Source of the DNA: Plecoglossus altivelis
Taxonomy: Eukaryota > Chordata > Actinopteri > Osmeriformes > Plecoglossidae
Assembly: GCA_036571765.1 (NCBI GenBank)
Contig: BROE01000019.1
Span: 10,198,079 to 10,262,078 of the forward strand
DNA length: 64,000 nt
Reading direction: 5' to 3'
Position 1 is the stretch's first letter, and each line of letters starts with the position of its first letter. Both the position numbers and the translations under genes were made by a program. Shown in pieces: positions 25,501 through 36,590 of this stretch. A model generated the notes under the pieces. That model was not told where the DNA came from and ran no database searches. It was given only the letters and a program-made list of their open reading frames with translations.

Positions 25501-26290
25501 CACTCACAAACACACACTCCCTCCCTCCCTCCTCCCTCTCTGCTCACTGCCTCTTCTCTCTCCCCCTCTCTTTCGCAATCTCTCTTATACCTCACCTCCC
25601 TCTCTCCTCGCCTCTCTTCCATTTACCTCCTCTCTCTGTCTCTCTCCGCTTCTCTCTCCCTCTCGTGTTTCTCCTTCTCATACCTCGCCTCGCCGTCTCT
25701 TCACACCTTCTCTTCATACTCGCTCCCCTCTCTCATTCCCTCTCTCTCCCTCATTCTCTTTTTTTTCCCTCCCTCTCTCTCCCTTGCTCGCTCTCCACTC
25801 CCTCCCTCTTCCGCTCTCTCCCTCTCTCTCAAAAACTCTTTCTGTCTCTCTCCATAACACTGTCTTTCCCTCTCCCCATCCTCTCCCCACCCTCTCTCCC
25901 CAACCTCTCTCCCCCCCTTCCTCCTCTCTCTCCTCTTCTCTCATCTCATTTCTTCCTCTCCTCCGCTTCTCGTTCCCTATCACCTCTCATACCATCATCT
26001 CTATCCTCCCTCTCTCTCCCTCTCTCTCATACCTCCCTCCCTCCTTCTTCTTCGTCTCCTCTCTATGACTCTATACCTCTCTCCCTCCTCCCTCTCTCTC
26101 CCTCTCCTCATCATACCTCCCTACCCTACTTCCTCGACTCTTCTCCCCCTCTCTCATATCTCCCTCCCTCTCTCTATACATCCCTCTCTCTCATTCCTCC
26201 CACTTTTCCCTCTCTTACTCCCTCTCTCTCATTCTCCTCCCTTCTCACTTTTACCTTCTATCTCTCTCATCTCCCCCCTCCAATCCATCT
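25501..26290. repeat. CT-rich array with CTCTCATACCTCC units (second block)
   Basis: Same repeat family as 22.03-22.84 kb, in the same position relative to the duplicated segment that follows. Confidence 0.85.
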
Positions 26291-27080
26291 CTGTACTTGT
26301 CTTTCTACCGCCCTCCTTCCCTCTCTCATTCCCCTCCCGCTATCAGTCTCTTCATTCTTCCTTCCCTCCCTCTGTCTCTCCAGGGACCACATCTCTGTCC
26401 ACATATATTTGATCATCATATCAACATGAATGTGTCGCTGTCACTCAAGGGGGAACTGTGGAAAAGTCCCTTCCCTCTGTTCCTCTCAGAAACTCTTAAG
26501 GCTTCTGTCACTTCCTCTCACTCCCTGTCTCCCTCTCTCCACATCTTTCTGACTATATGTCGCTCCCTCTGTCTGACTCTCTCCCTCTCCCTCCCTCTCT
26601 CTCTCTCTCTCTTCCTATCTCTCGCTCCCTCTCTCCTGACTCTCCCGCCTCTCTTTCTGTCCCTACCTCTCTCCCTTGCTCATCCTCTCTTTCGCTGACA
26701 CCTCCACCCTGTGCACACAGCTGGTGTGTAATTGGTCATCTTTCGCATAGCTGATTGTGTCCTGTTGATGGAGGAGCTGCGAGAGCCGATTGATGGTTTC
26801 GCGGGGGCGGTGAATCTGGCGTTTCGCCACGATGGTGGTGTACCGTATCACCTTCCCAGCAGCTGAGCAACGTTCCTATCCATAGCAGCGATTCAGCACG
26901 TCATACAAACACTGAGGGCTTGATCTGGGCATGCTCTCTATCTCCTCCTCCTTCTCTCCTCCTTTTCCCCTCCTTCTTCCTGCTCCTCCCAAAGTCAGTC
27001 ATTAAGAATGTTTCTTTGGACGTCAGTGAAGGTAAAGGACCAGGGTCTGTTTGCAGATTAAAGTCTTGTGCTCACAATGC
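26291..27080. repeat. Copy 2 of the duplicated segment
   Basis: Cleaner copy of the segment at 22841-24060, with the same order of unique words and CT tracts. Spacing between equivalent points is about 3.45 kb at the left and 3.05 kb at the right, so the copies differ by hundreds of bases of indels. Confidence 0.75.
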
Positions 27081-27179
27081 TCATTTACTCCAAGGAAGAG
27101 TCAGACGAGAACGCAAAATCAAGGGAGCACAGATTCAGGACAGGATCCTTATATAGTTAGTCATCCCATGTCTCTTCTA

Positions 27180-27505
27180 TGTGTCCCATCTCCCTCGTCT
27201 CTCTCGGTCTCTCTATGTGTCTTCCTCTCTCTCTGTCTCTCTCTGTCTCTCTCTGTCTCTCTCTGGTGTCCTCTCGTGTCTCGTCTGGTCTCTCTCTCTT
27301 CTCTCTCTTCTCTCCTCTCTCTCTCGTCTCTCATCTCTTCCATCTCTCTTTCTCTCTTCTCTCTTCTCTCTCTTCTCTCTCTCTCTTCTCTCGCTCTTCT
27401 CTCAATCTCTCTCTTCTCTCTCTCTCTTCTCTCTCTTCTCTCTATCTTCTCTCGCTCTCTCTCGGTCTCTCTCGGTCTCTCTCGGTCTCTCTCTCTCTCT
27501 CATTA
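27180..27505. repeat. (CT)n low-complexity tract
   Basis: ctctctctctgt, ctcttctctct and ctctcggtctct repeats for about 320 bp. Confidence 0.95.
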
Positions 27506-27587
27506 GGGATGTGTAAAATGCCAAGCGATAAAGGTGTTTTGTGTGTGTTGGCAAGAAGAAAGATGACAGGTAAGATGAGGTGGTTAC

Positions 27588-28265
27588 ATGTGAGGAAGCA
27601 TGAAACAGTAAAGTGTTTCCGTTAACACCACATCCACCATCCATCAAGATACCATGTAAAGTGTTTCAGTATAACACCACATCCAGGATCCATCAAGATA
27701 CCATGTAAAGTGTTTCAGTATAACACCACATCCACCATCCATCAAGATACCATGTAAAGTGTTTCAGTATAACACCACATCCAGAATCCATCAAGATACG
27801 ATGCTGCTAGACAGTAGATGGTCCCAGACTATCTATAAGGTAGATTTACTCTGTTATTGCATGGAATATACTGTATATTAACCCAAACAGTCTATACTAG
27901 GGGTTGGCAATCCTGGTCTTCGGGGGCCACTGTCCTGAAGGTTTTAGATGTTTCCCTGCTCTAGCAAACCTGATTACGATTATCAGGCTTCTACAGAGCT
28001 TGATAACGACCCATAAATCAGGTGTGCTAGAGCAGGGAAACATCTGAAACTTTCAGGAAAGCGGACCTGGAGGACCAGGAGGACCAGAATATACAGTATA
28101 TTCCAGATATACAGAGTCTGGGACTATCTACTGTCTAGCAGCATGGTATCTTGATGGATGGTGGATGTGGTGTTATACTGAAACACTTTACATGGTATCT
28201 TGATGGATGGTGGATGTCTTGTGCTGTTATACTGAAACACTTTACTGTTTTACGCTTCCTCACAT
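27588..28265. repeat. ~0.68-kb inverted repeat (foldback) with ~49-bp direct repeats in its arms
   Basis: The left arm starts atgtgaggaagc and runs through cagtaaagtgttt, atccatcaagatac and gctgctagacagtagatg. The right arm carries the reverse complements in mirror order, ending cgcttcctcacat. Each arm has an internal direct repeat of about 49 bp (accatgtaaagtgtttcagt plus ataacaccacatcc...), about four copies on the left and two on the right. The centre is a hAT-like MITE. There is no coding capacity. Confidence 0.85.
27898..28090. mobile_element. hAT-like palindromic MITE
   Basis: Begins aggggttggcaatcctggtc. It contains gttttagatgtttccctgct in the left half and agcagggaaacatctgaaac in the right half, so the halves are inverted copies. 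The pattern (CAGGGGT-like terminus, palindromic, about 190 bp, no ORF) matches a non-autonomous hAT-type family common in teleosts. The right terminus is altered (gaccaggaggaccag instead of the usual cccacccctg ending). Confidence 0.8.
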
Positions 28266-28640
28266 TGCTCACTAACGGTCTATAAGCTACCCTGCAGACT
28301 GTCAGAATCTTTGGTGGATCAGATCACAAACACATGAGCGTGTAACATGCTGAAAACTGGTCAAAGAGAAAATGAAGACACATCTGACCTGTTCTTCCTG
28401 ACCTCCAGAACATCACTGAATGACCTCTATGATCTACTGGGATAGGATGTCCAGGGAGGTTGTCAGAGATGTTGTAAAAAACAAACATTTGAAAGGAGAT
28501 GATAGTATAAAAACACACAAACACTACAGAACTTCAGTTAGCCATATGCGTAACTCTGAATGTTTTTTAAAATTGAATTCTCCGTGTTTATTAGTTTTCA
28601 AAAGACACAAGCAAACTCTGTATGCTGGTCTTGTCCCTGG
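28266..28640. other. Unique sequence, no gene seen
   Basis: Ordinary unique sequence between the foldback and a TG microsatellite. No exon recognised. Confidence 0.4.
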
Positions 28641-28644
28641 TGGC

Positions 28645-28890
28645 TGTGTGTATGTGTGTGTATGTGTGTGTATGTGTGTGTATGTTCATAGGTGTGTGTG
28701 TGTTTGTGTTTGTGTGTATGGGTGTGCGCGCGTATGTATGTGTGTGTGTTTGTGCACGCGTGTGTGTATGTATGTATGTGTGTGTGTGTGTGTATGGGTG
28801 TGCGCGCGTATGTATGTGTGTGTATGTGTGTGTATATACGTGTGTGTGTGTGTGTGTGTATATACGTGTGTGTGTGTGTGTGTGTGTTTG
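28645..28890. repeat. (TG)n composite microsatellite
   Basis: TG tract with tatgtatg and gtgcgcgcgtatg interruptions. The phrase gggtgtgcgcgcgtatgtat occurs twice, showing an internal block duplication. Confidence 0.95.
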
Positions 28891-29830
28891 TCTGTGGAAA
28901 CACAAGGAAGATTCCCTGCTGACCAAGGGGTGTCGAGGTCTTTCTGTGTGTCAGTTAGATTCCTTCTGAAGAGGAAAACAACAGACCTCTTTGTTTACAG
29001 AAACAAAAGCTGCTGTTGTTGTTGTTGTTGACGCCAGAGCTGCAGTAAGCCTGGCCGCTCCACAGAGACCGGTTCTGCCCACTGCCTGGGCTTAACGCAG
29101 CAGGAAGGGACCTGGGAAGTGTAGTCCAGTTCTGCTAGGACGTACTGTAATCACACAGACACGTCTGACTTGAAACTACACACACACACATCCTCACCTT
29201 CTTGGTGTGAACGCTGAACATCACGCTAGACGCAGGTTTTACAAACCACGTGTTCTCTACATCCGAAAAGCGAACCTGCTCTCCAGTTTGAGAGTGAAAC
29301 TTCGTACCTGAGGGGTTCTCCTTCAGGTGTGGAACATTTTCACAATCAGGATTCCCCTAAGGGCCTCTAGTTGATAAACTTCCAAGTCCAAGTAGATGTG
29401 GAGTTTGGGGTGGGAAAAGGGAGTTGGTGAAACATGAATTGAGTCTTCCGCACTCACCAAACCCCCCTTGACACCGCAGAGAGACAGGTGTTCACATTTA
29501 TGAGCTAACACACTCCCAATCCCCCCCCCGCTACACCCCGCCCCGCCCTACCCCCCATCCCCTTCCCCCCATCCCCTACCCCGACAGTCTATCCCACTCA
29601 ATCAGCCAATCACAGGCTAAGCTACACAGAAAACTATTAATAGCCTGCTCAGCTCGCCAGAGCACTCGATGACCAAAGCTTTATTGATTTACAGCCTGAG
29701 CAAACACAACCTCCACCGTAAATGATTGCCTGGTGTAAAAGTAAGTACAAGTGAAAGAGTAGCTAGCTACTGTATCAGGCTGTTTCCTTGGTCTTTGTTG
29801 TTATACGAGATGGTGTAATACAACTTGAAC
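28891..29830. other. Unique sequence with short (GTT)n and a poly-C-rich patch
   Basis: A (GTT)n run lies at about 29014-29031 and a C-rich patch (about 29515-29585). The rest is unique sequence with no coding support. Confidence 0.45.
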
Positions 29831-29831
29831 G

Positions 29832-29936
29832 TGTGTGTGTGTGTGTGTGTGTGTGTTGGTGCGTTGGTGGTACTGTTGTGCTTGTGTAGTGTATATGGTG
29901 TGTTTGTGTGTGTGAGAGTGTGTGTGTGTGTGTGTA
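29832..29936. repeat. (GT)n microsatellites
   Basis: Two GT tracts separated by a short gtggtactgttgtg segment. Confidence 0.9.
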
Positions 29937-30096
29937 TTGATTGCGCAAGCCTACAGTCACCCAGTGACCCAGATGGTTGCCATGGTGATGCAGGTCACAG
30001 AACTGGATTGGCTGCAGGTTGAAGGGTTAGGAAACTGCTGCAAAGTAAAACACAGACGGAGTTGCCTCTGGAGCAGCCGGAGGGAAGGACCAGTTC

Positions 30097-30294
30097 ACAC
30101 GCACACACACACACGCACACGCACACGCACACGCACACGCACACGCACACACACACACACACGCACACCACACACCACACACCACACACACCATACGCAC
30201 ACAACCACACAACCACACACACACACACACACGCACACGCACACGCACACGCACACGCACAACACACACCACACGCACACCACACGCACACAAC

Positions 30295-30325
<31 letters not shown>

Positions 30326-30362
30326 CACACACACCACCACACATACACACATACACACACAC
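30097..30362. repeat. (CA)n composite microsatellite
   Basis: CA repeat with cgcacacgcaca and ccacacacc blocks. Open frames of 120-156 aa are repeat translations. Confidence 0.95.
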
Positions 30363-30756
30363 CGCACAGGACAGTCGCACACGGGCCTCTGAAGAGAGTC
30401 CCATCCTCTTCAGAACCTCATCTTCCATCCCTTTATAAGGTCATGCTCATGGCTCAGTCAATTTATGAGCTGAGTTTCTGAATAATGTTTGTGTATTGAG
30501 TGTTAATAATTAATGATGGCCGGTCAGGGCCATCAACTTCACCTCGTCTATAAATGATCCATCTGCCTCCTGCCGGCCGCATCATCCCCCAAAGATGGTT
30601 TTATCTTCCCAGGAACACCGAGAACACCGAGAACACTGAGAACATCGAGAACATCGAGAAGCGACGCGATAGAACCAACGATACCTAGAACTCTATGCTG
30701 CTCTCTCCTGTTCCAGCACTGTGGGAACACAAGCAGAGGCAAAACTATCAGACTAG
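30363..30756. other. Unique sequence with a short GAACACCGA repeat
   Basis: About five copies of a 9-bp gaacaccga/gaacatcga unit lie at 30612-30662. The rest is unique. The 64-aa minus frame over it is explained by the repeat. Confidence 0.5.
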
Positions 30757-30842
30757 TAAGGGCGTTCTAATGATGAGGTTCTAGCAAGGGCGTTCTAATG
30801 ATGAGGTTCTAGCAAGGGCGTTCTAATGATGAGGTTCTAGCG
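30757..30842. repeat. 28-bp tandem repeat x3
   Basis: Three near-identical copies of a 28-bp unit made of ggcgttctaatgatgagg plus ttctagcaag. The last copy ends in a variant (agcgaag). Confidence 0.95.
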
Positions 30843-30944
30843 AAGACATCCAGCACACCCTAGAAATCGCGCAGCAGTAACCTAAATCCAGACCACAATT
30901 GATAACGCCGCTAACATCCAGGCACTTACACTAACGTCACACCA

Positions 30945-32265
30945 AAGCCCTAACAATCCAGACGGGCCGGGCCTTAACATCCAGCACGCCTTAACATCCA
31001 GCACACACAAACATCAAGCACACACTAACATCCAGCACAACCTAACATCCAGCACACCCTCAACATCCAGGCACAACCCCTAACATCCAGCACACCCTAA
31101 CATCAAGCACTCCTGGCCACCCTAACATCCACACACCTAACATCCAGCACACCCTAACATCCAGCACACCCTAACATCCAGCACACCCTAACATCCAGCA
31201 CACCCTAACATCCAGCACACACTAACATCCAGCACACCCTAACATCCAGCACACCCTAACATCCAGCACGCCTTAACATCCAGCACGCCTTAACATCCAG
31301 CACGCCTTAACATCCAGCACGCCTTAACATCCAGCACGCCTTAACATCCAGCACGCCTTAACATCCAGCACGCCTTAACATCCAGCACGCCTTAACATCC
31401 AGCACGCCTTAACATCCAGCACGCCTTAACATCCAGCACGCCTTAACATCCAGCACGCCTTAACATCCAGCACGCCTTAACATCCAGCACGCCTTAACAT
31501 CCAGCACACCCTAACATCCAGCACACACAAACATCAAGCACACACTAACATCCAGCACACACTAACATCCAGCACGCCTTAACATCCAGCACGCCTTAAC
31601 ATCCAGCACGCCTTAACATCCAGCACGCCTTAACATCCAGCACGCCTTAACATCCAGCACACACAAACATCAAGCACACACTAACATCCAGCACGCCCTA
31701 ACATGCAGCACACCCTAACATCCAGCACACCCTAACATCCAGCACACACTAACATCCAGCACACGCTAACATCCAGCACACACTAACATCCAGCACACGC
31801 TAACATCCAGCACACGCTAACATCCAGCACACGCTAACATCCAGCACACGCTAACATCCAGCACACGCTAACATCCAGCACACGCTAACATCCAGCACAC
31901 GCTAACATCCAGCACACGCTAACATCCAGCACACGCTAACATCCAGCACACGCTAACATCCAGCACACGCTAACATCCAGCACACGCTAACATCCAGCAC
32001 ACGCTAACATCCAGCACACGCTAACATCCAGCACACGCTAACATCCAGCACACGCTAACATCCAGCACACGCTAACATCCAGCACACGCTAACATCCAGC
32101 ACACACTAACATCCAGCACACCCTAACATCCAGCACACCCTAACATCCAGCACACCCTAACATCCAGCACACCCTAACATCCAGCACACCCTAACATCCA
32201 GCACACACTAACATCCAGCACACCCTAACATCCAGCACACCCTAACATCCAGCACACCCTAACAC
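30945..32265. repeat. 17-bp minisatellite (TAACATCCAGCACACCC), ~75 copies
   Basis: About 1.3 kb of a 17-bp unit with a constant aacatccagcac core and a variable end. The variants are clustered. There is a run of roughly 15 cgcctt-type units (about 31260-31500) and a run of about 19-20 acgct-type units (about 31755-32105). accct-type units lie at the flanks and between. The left edge (30850-30945) holds degenerate copies. Confidence 0.97.
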
Positions 32266-32419
32266 GTCGCCGTCTTGTACGCGGCAGACGACCGATGGAA
32301 ACGGTGCAACAGTATGATCTCCAGTTTCCCTGGAGCATGTGTCGCTGTTTATGAGTAATGACACAGCGAAAGCTTTGTGCACCTAGGAGTCCATGGCTGA
32401 CGGTCTGAGAGTCATAGGT

Positions 32420-32715
32420 TATCCTATAGAGGGGCATGGGAGGGGCAATGGTGGGGGGTAAGGAGGAGGGGGGGGCAGAGAGGGCTTCTGGGGATAAGGG
32501 GAGGGAATGAGGGGAGGAGAGGTAAAGAGGGCAGGTGGATGAGTGGGGGAGGAGGGGAGGGGAGGGCTGGGGTGAGAGGAGAGGAGATGGGTTGAGGAGA
32601 AGGGGAGGGGATGAGTGGGGGAGGAGGGGAGGGAGGGCTGAGGATGAGGGGGGAGGGATAGAGATGCGGGGGGAGGAGGGAGGAGAGGATGATGGGAGGA
32701 GGGAGGACTGGGGAT
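32420..32715. repeat. G-rich ggggaggag low-complexity tract
   Basis: Purine-rich, G-dominated repeat of gaggggagg and ggatgagtgggg words, with many short G runs. The opposite strand gives Pro/Ser ORFs that are not genes. Confidence 0.9.
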
Positions 32716-33030
32716 GACAGCTCAGCACAGATGAAACTAACAACACCGTCCTCAGGTTGCCAGGTTTGAGAAACAATCCCTCTCCCAGGGTACCCCAGAA
32801 ACAGGATCCAAGCCAGGCCTGCCACCTCAGCATGCCTGTAATATAAACACAGTTTAATGAAAGCTGATCTGGGATGTTAAACAGCACTGCTCATCTTCTG
32901 CCAGGAACTCCTCATCATCTAGTTGGTCCCTGAGGAAGTCTACACTATCCAGCCACAACAACAACAACAAGAACACAGCACTCAGACTGATGGGAGTTAC
33001 TGTGGCAAGATGGGAGGCCAGCTGTGTGAA
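32716..33030. other. Unique sequence, no gene seen
   Basis: Ordinary sequence with a short (CAA)n at about 32957-32970. No exon recognised. Confidence 0.4.
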
Positions 33031-33258
33031 TGGGTGAATGTGTGACTGCGTGGTGTGTGAATGTGTGAATGTTTGACTGTGTGTGGTGTGTGCGTGTGTG
33101 AATGTTTGACTGTGTGGTGTGTGAATGTGTGATTGTTTGACTGTGTGGTGTGTGAATGTGTGAATGTTTGACTGTGTGGTGTGTGAATGTTTGACTGTGT
33201 GAATGGGTGATTGTTTGACTGGGTGACTGTTCGACTGGGTGACTATGTGACTGTGTGA
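33031..33258. repeat. TG-rich minisatellite (gtgtggtgtgtgaatgtgtg aatgtttgact)
   Basis: About seven copies of a unit built from gtgtgaatgtgtgaatg and tttgactgtgtggt with length variants, turning into gtgactgtgtgac-like copies at the right end. Confidence 0.9.
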
Positions 33259-33329
33259 TGGCCCTCTGCCATGCTCTTTTTGCCTTCATATTGAATTGAA
33301 TAAAGATCCCTTTATCTTCGCCCCCGCAG

Positions 33330-33363
<34 letters not shown>

Positions 33364-33905
33364 TCTACCTGCAGACTCACCCCTCCCTCTCCTTCCTGAC
33401 CTCCCGCCCCAGCCGAGATGGGACAGAGAGAGTACAATGCCACCAGATAAACCATTAGATTGAAAATCCTTTTTCCATCCAGCGTCCGGCAGCGCCGTGG
33501 TTACATCAGACCTGCGGCTCGGCAGCCCTGCATTTGATTTGAATATTTTCTGAAGGTAATGGTTTGGTAAAAGGCACAGCGTTTCCTCCGCAGCCGACGA
33601 GTCAAATGAGCGGTCTGCAGGTGTGTGTCAGGGAGGGTCTCTCCGTGGTTCACGCCAAGAGGACCACTTAAAATTCTATTCAGCACTCAAGGTTGCTGGA
33701 TGCTCAGAGGCCTGGAAGGCAGCTTGCTCTGAGCTGTTTAACCCTGGATCATCATAGCGCTGCTTTCTACTCCTAGGTACCTGGGCGTCTGCAGATGACA
33801 TTCGACATGCAAGGGATCCAGATTCTAGGAGCGTTTCTCTACGTTTCTCGTTTAGTCTAACGATGTTGGACATCAGTTAGGCAGAAACAAAGCTTTGGGG
33901 AGATT
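33259..33905. other. Unique, possibly conserved non-coding sequence
   Basis: A short (CT)n lies at about 33331-33368. The section 33415-33660 is of balanced composition and free of repeats, unlike the rest of the region. It has no open frame of interest. Confidence 0.3.
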
Positions 33906-33907
33906 GC

Positions 33908-34005
33908 GCACACACACACACAAACTCACACACACACACACACAAACTCACACACACACTCAAACAGACAGACACACACACACACACACATACACACACA
34001 CACAC
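33908..34005. repeat. (CA)n microsatellite
   Basis: CA dinucleotides with aaactcacac and agacagac interruptions. Confidence 0.95.
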
Positions 34006-34082
34006 TGTCTTACGTGAAGTCACTCACATGGCTTCCCTTTTTTCCTTCTTTCCTCGTCTCTTTGTTCAGTGCTCGAGAGCAA

Positions 34083-34146
34083 GAAGAGGAGAGAGAGAGA
34101 GAGAATGAGGAGACACAGGAGGATGATATAGGAGGAGAGAGAGGAG

Positions 34147-34177
<31 letters not shown>

Positions 34178-34515
34178 GAGACACAGGAGGATGATAGAGG
34201 AGGAGAGAGAGGAGGAGAGAGAGGAGGAGGACAATAGAGGAGGAGGAGAGAGGAGGAGGAGAGAGGAGTAGAGAGAGAATGAGGAGACATAGGAGGAAGA
34301 TAGAGGAGGAGAGAGAGGAGGACAATAGAGGAGGAGGATAGAGGAGGAGGAGATAGGAGTAGAGAGAGAGGAGAAGTAGAGAGAGAAAGAGGAGGAGGAG
34401 AGAGAGTAGGAAGAGAGAGAGAAGAAGAGAGGAGGAAAAGAGACAGGAGGAGGAGGAGAGGGGGAGGAGAGGACAAGAAAGAGCAGAGGAGGAGAGAAGA
34501 GGAGAGGGAGGTAGG
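34083..34515. repeat. GA-rich minisatellite (gagacacaggaggatgatag)
   Basis: About 430 bp of gaggaggagagagag with a recurring longer phrase gaatgaggagacacaggagg (three occurrences). The last part degenerates into plain GA repeats. Confidence 0.9.
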
Positions 34516-34900
34516 AACAGTAGAACAGGTCTGTTGCGGGGGGAGGGGGGGGGTTCCTTCACCCTGCAGAGTGAAGTACTGTTTAAGGGACAATGAAATA
34601 TTTAAGAGACGGCATTACTGCAGTCCGGTAGTATTGGTACGTTTTAATTTAGAAACTAATCCAGTTCCCATGCTCCTTAGCAACCCAATCTTAATTAACA
34701 ACCAAAAGATTAAAAGGAAGAGGAAGCAGAGAAGGCATTCTGACAGTAACATCCCATAATAAGCAATAGAATAATTCCTTTTCATGAAAAGACTGATTTA
34801 AACTGATTGCCTTGGTACTGTCTGCCCAGTATAGGATTAGACACACGCTGAAGACATGGAAATGGTTCTGTTTGGAGAAGGAATGTGAAGGGCAGGCGGG
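34516..34900. other. Unique sequence, no gene seen
   Basis: AT-rich unique sequence between a GA array and a CA microsatellite. Open frames are short and unrecognisable. Confidence 0.4.
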
Positions 34901-34902
34901 CA

Positions 34903-34955
<53 letters not shown>
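34903..34955. repeat. (CA)n microsatellite
   Basis: Uninterrupted CA dinucleotides, about 25 units. Confidence 0.97.
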
Positions 34956-34956
<1 letters not shown>

Positions 34957-35075
34957 CGCGTATGTTTGTGTGAGTGTTGCTGAGTCACCAGACTATGCTG
35001 GCCCAACATCAGTCCCCAGGGCAGGTAAAGCCAGGTGTGAACCATGCTGACATTACAGACCATCTACATAACTGT

Positions 35076-35140
35076 CATCATCATCACTACCATCATCATC
35101 ATCATCATCATCATCATCGTTGTTTTCATCATCATCCCTC
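35076..35140. repeat. (CAT)n trinucleotide repeat
   Basis: catcatcatcat with minor interruptions (cgttgttttcatcatcatc at the right edge). Confidence 0.95.
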
Positions 35141-35276
35141 ATGTCACCACCTTAACTTTATCAGACAATCAGTTTCAATTCTGTTTTGTTAAACAGCAAA
35201 GTCAGGCATCCATGACAATCTCTCAACTGAGTCAAATGAGGGTAATATAAACAGTTTGAATAAGGCTGATTTGGGC

Positions 35277-35455
35277 TGTTGTTGTGTGTTGTTGTGTGTT
35301 GTTGTGTGTTGTGTGTTGTTGTGCGGTGTTGTGTGTTGTTGTGCGGTGTTGTGCGGTGTTGTGTGTTGTTGTGCAGTGTTGTGCGGTGTTGTGCAGTTGT
35401 GTGCGGTGTTGTGTGTTGTTGTGCGGTGTTGTGTGCGGTGTTGTTGTGTAGTGTT
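35277..35455. repeat. GTTGTG minisatellite with GTGCGGTGTT variants
   Basis: Alternating gttgtgtgttgttgtgcggt units of roughly 10-20 bp. They are open in two plus frames as Cys/Val/Leu repeats, not genes. Confidence 0.95.
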
Positions 35456-36590
35456 ATGTGATTCTAGGGATGTGAGAGATGTCGAGAATTTTCCGAGATG
35501 TCTACAATGATGTTCTTGTCAAAGCAAACAACCAACACCTATCATATCAGCACTCTGCAGTCCGAAGCTGGCTTATGACACCACTGTCATCGTCGACCGC
35601 GCGCTTAGTAAGCCACCGTCTCTGCGTCTGTATAACATCCCCTCTCCCCCGTCTCCCCGGGTGATCAGACAGCACAAGCTGCTGCGTTCCTGCAAGCCGT
35701 CGTGACAACGCCAAATCCCACGCCATCTGAGGGTCGTCAGAGACGTGTTAAGTAAATACAACACGGTGTATATTCACCGCCATCCTCTAAAAGAGCAGAA
35801 CAGAAACGGGATGTAGCCTACCTCAGTAGGTTTGACTAGTATCACTACTTTACATTTTACTGTTCAACTTTTACTTTCTCTCCTCACATTTTATACTTAA
35901 ATATCTGTACTTGTTGAAATCTTTATTCGATGGCATGGTTGATAATATTTCTTGCCATTGCTCAGTTTTTTATTTATTTACCAACACGCACAACATATGT
36001 AAGCGTGTGGATTTCTTCAGAAGGTTGAAAAAATACTATCGAAAAGCGTTTCGAAAGGTTTAAACCATATTTTAGAACAAGTGATTGCAAAACGTTTTGA
36101 AATCCTGAAAAGCATGAAAAATGATCAACAGAAAGGTTTGGAAAAACGTTTTTATTTTTATGGATTGTCACGGATAAGACACCAATGGTGACATGCCTGA
36201 CAATAGAAACATTATTGATCACCTATGGCCATAAGAGAGTCAACGCTTAATCTTTTAAGAGTGTATTTTTCAACGTGTCAGTTCTTTAACTTGAGTGAAG
36301 GATGCGTGTACGTTTGGTATTTCTGCTGCTAAGCACCGCTCAGTAGGCCTGTAGCGTTAGTAAACCAGGCTCGTTCCTCCGTTAGCTAACGCAGCGTTCG
36401 CTAGTTGGTTGCACATCATAGGAGCTAGAAGTGAACTGACGGAGGAAACGTCTCATTACAGGCGACTTGTTAAACGGTAACATCTGCTGACCTGCCTGGC
36501 ATCTCCTCTTCCATGCATGTGTCTGCATGTCTGCATGTCTGCGTGTGAGTGAGGAGGAGGGAGTCTACTGTACACGCATTAACATCCGTT
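35456..36590. other. Unique sequence, no gene seen
   Basis: About 1.1 kb of unique, AT-rich sequence. A CpG-containing patch lies at 35580-35720. No exon recognised. Confidence 0.45.

Noticed and set aside
30945..32265. Possible CRISPR array or telomere-like array
   Set aside because: Contiguous 17-bp units without spacers, and the unit is not TTAGGG-like.
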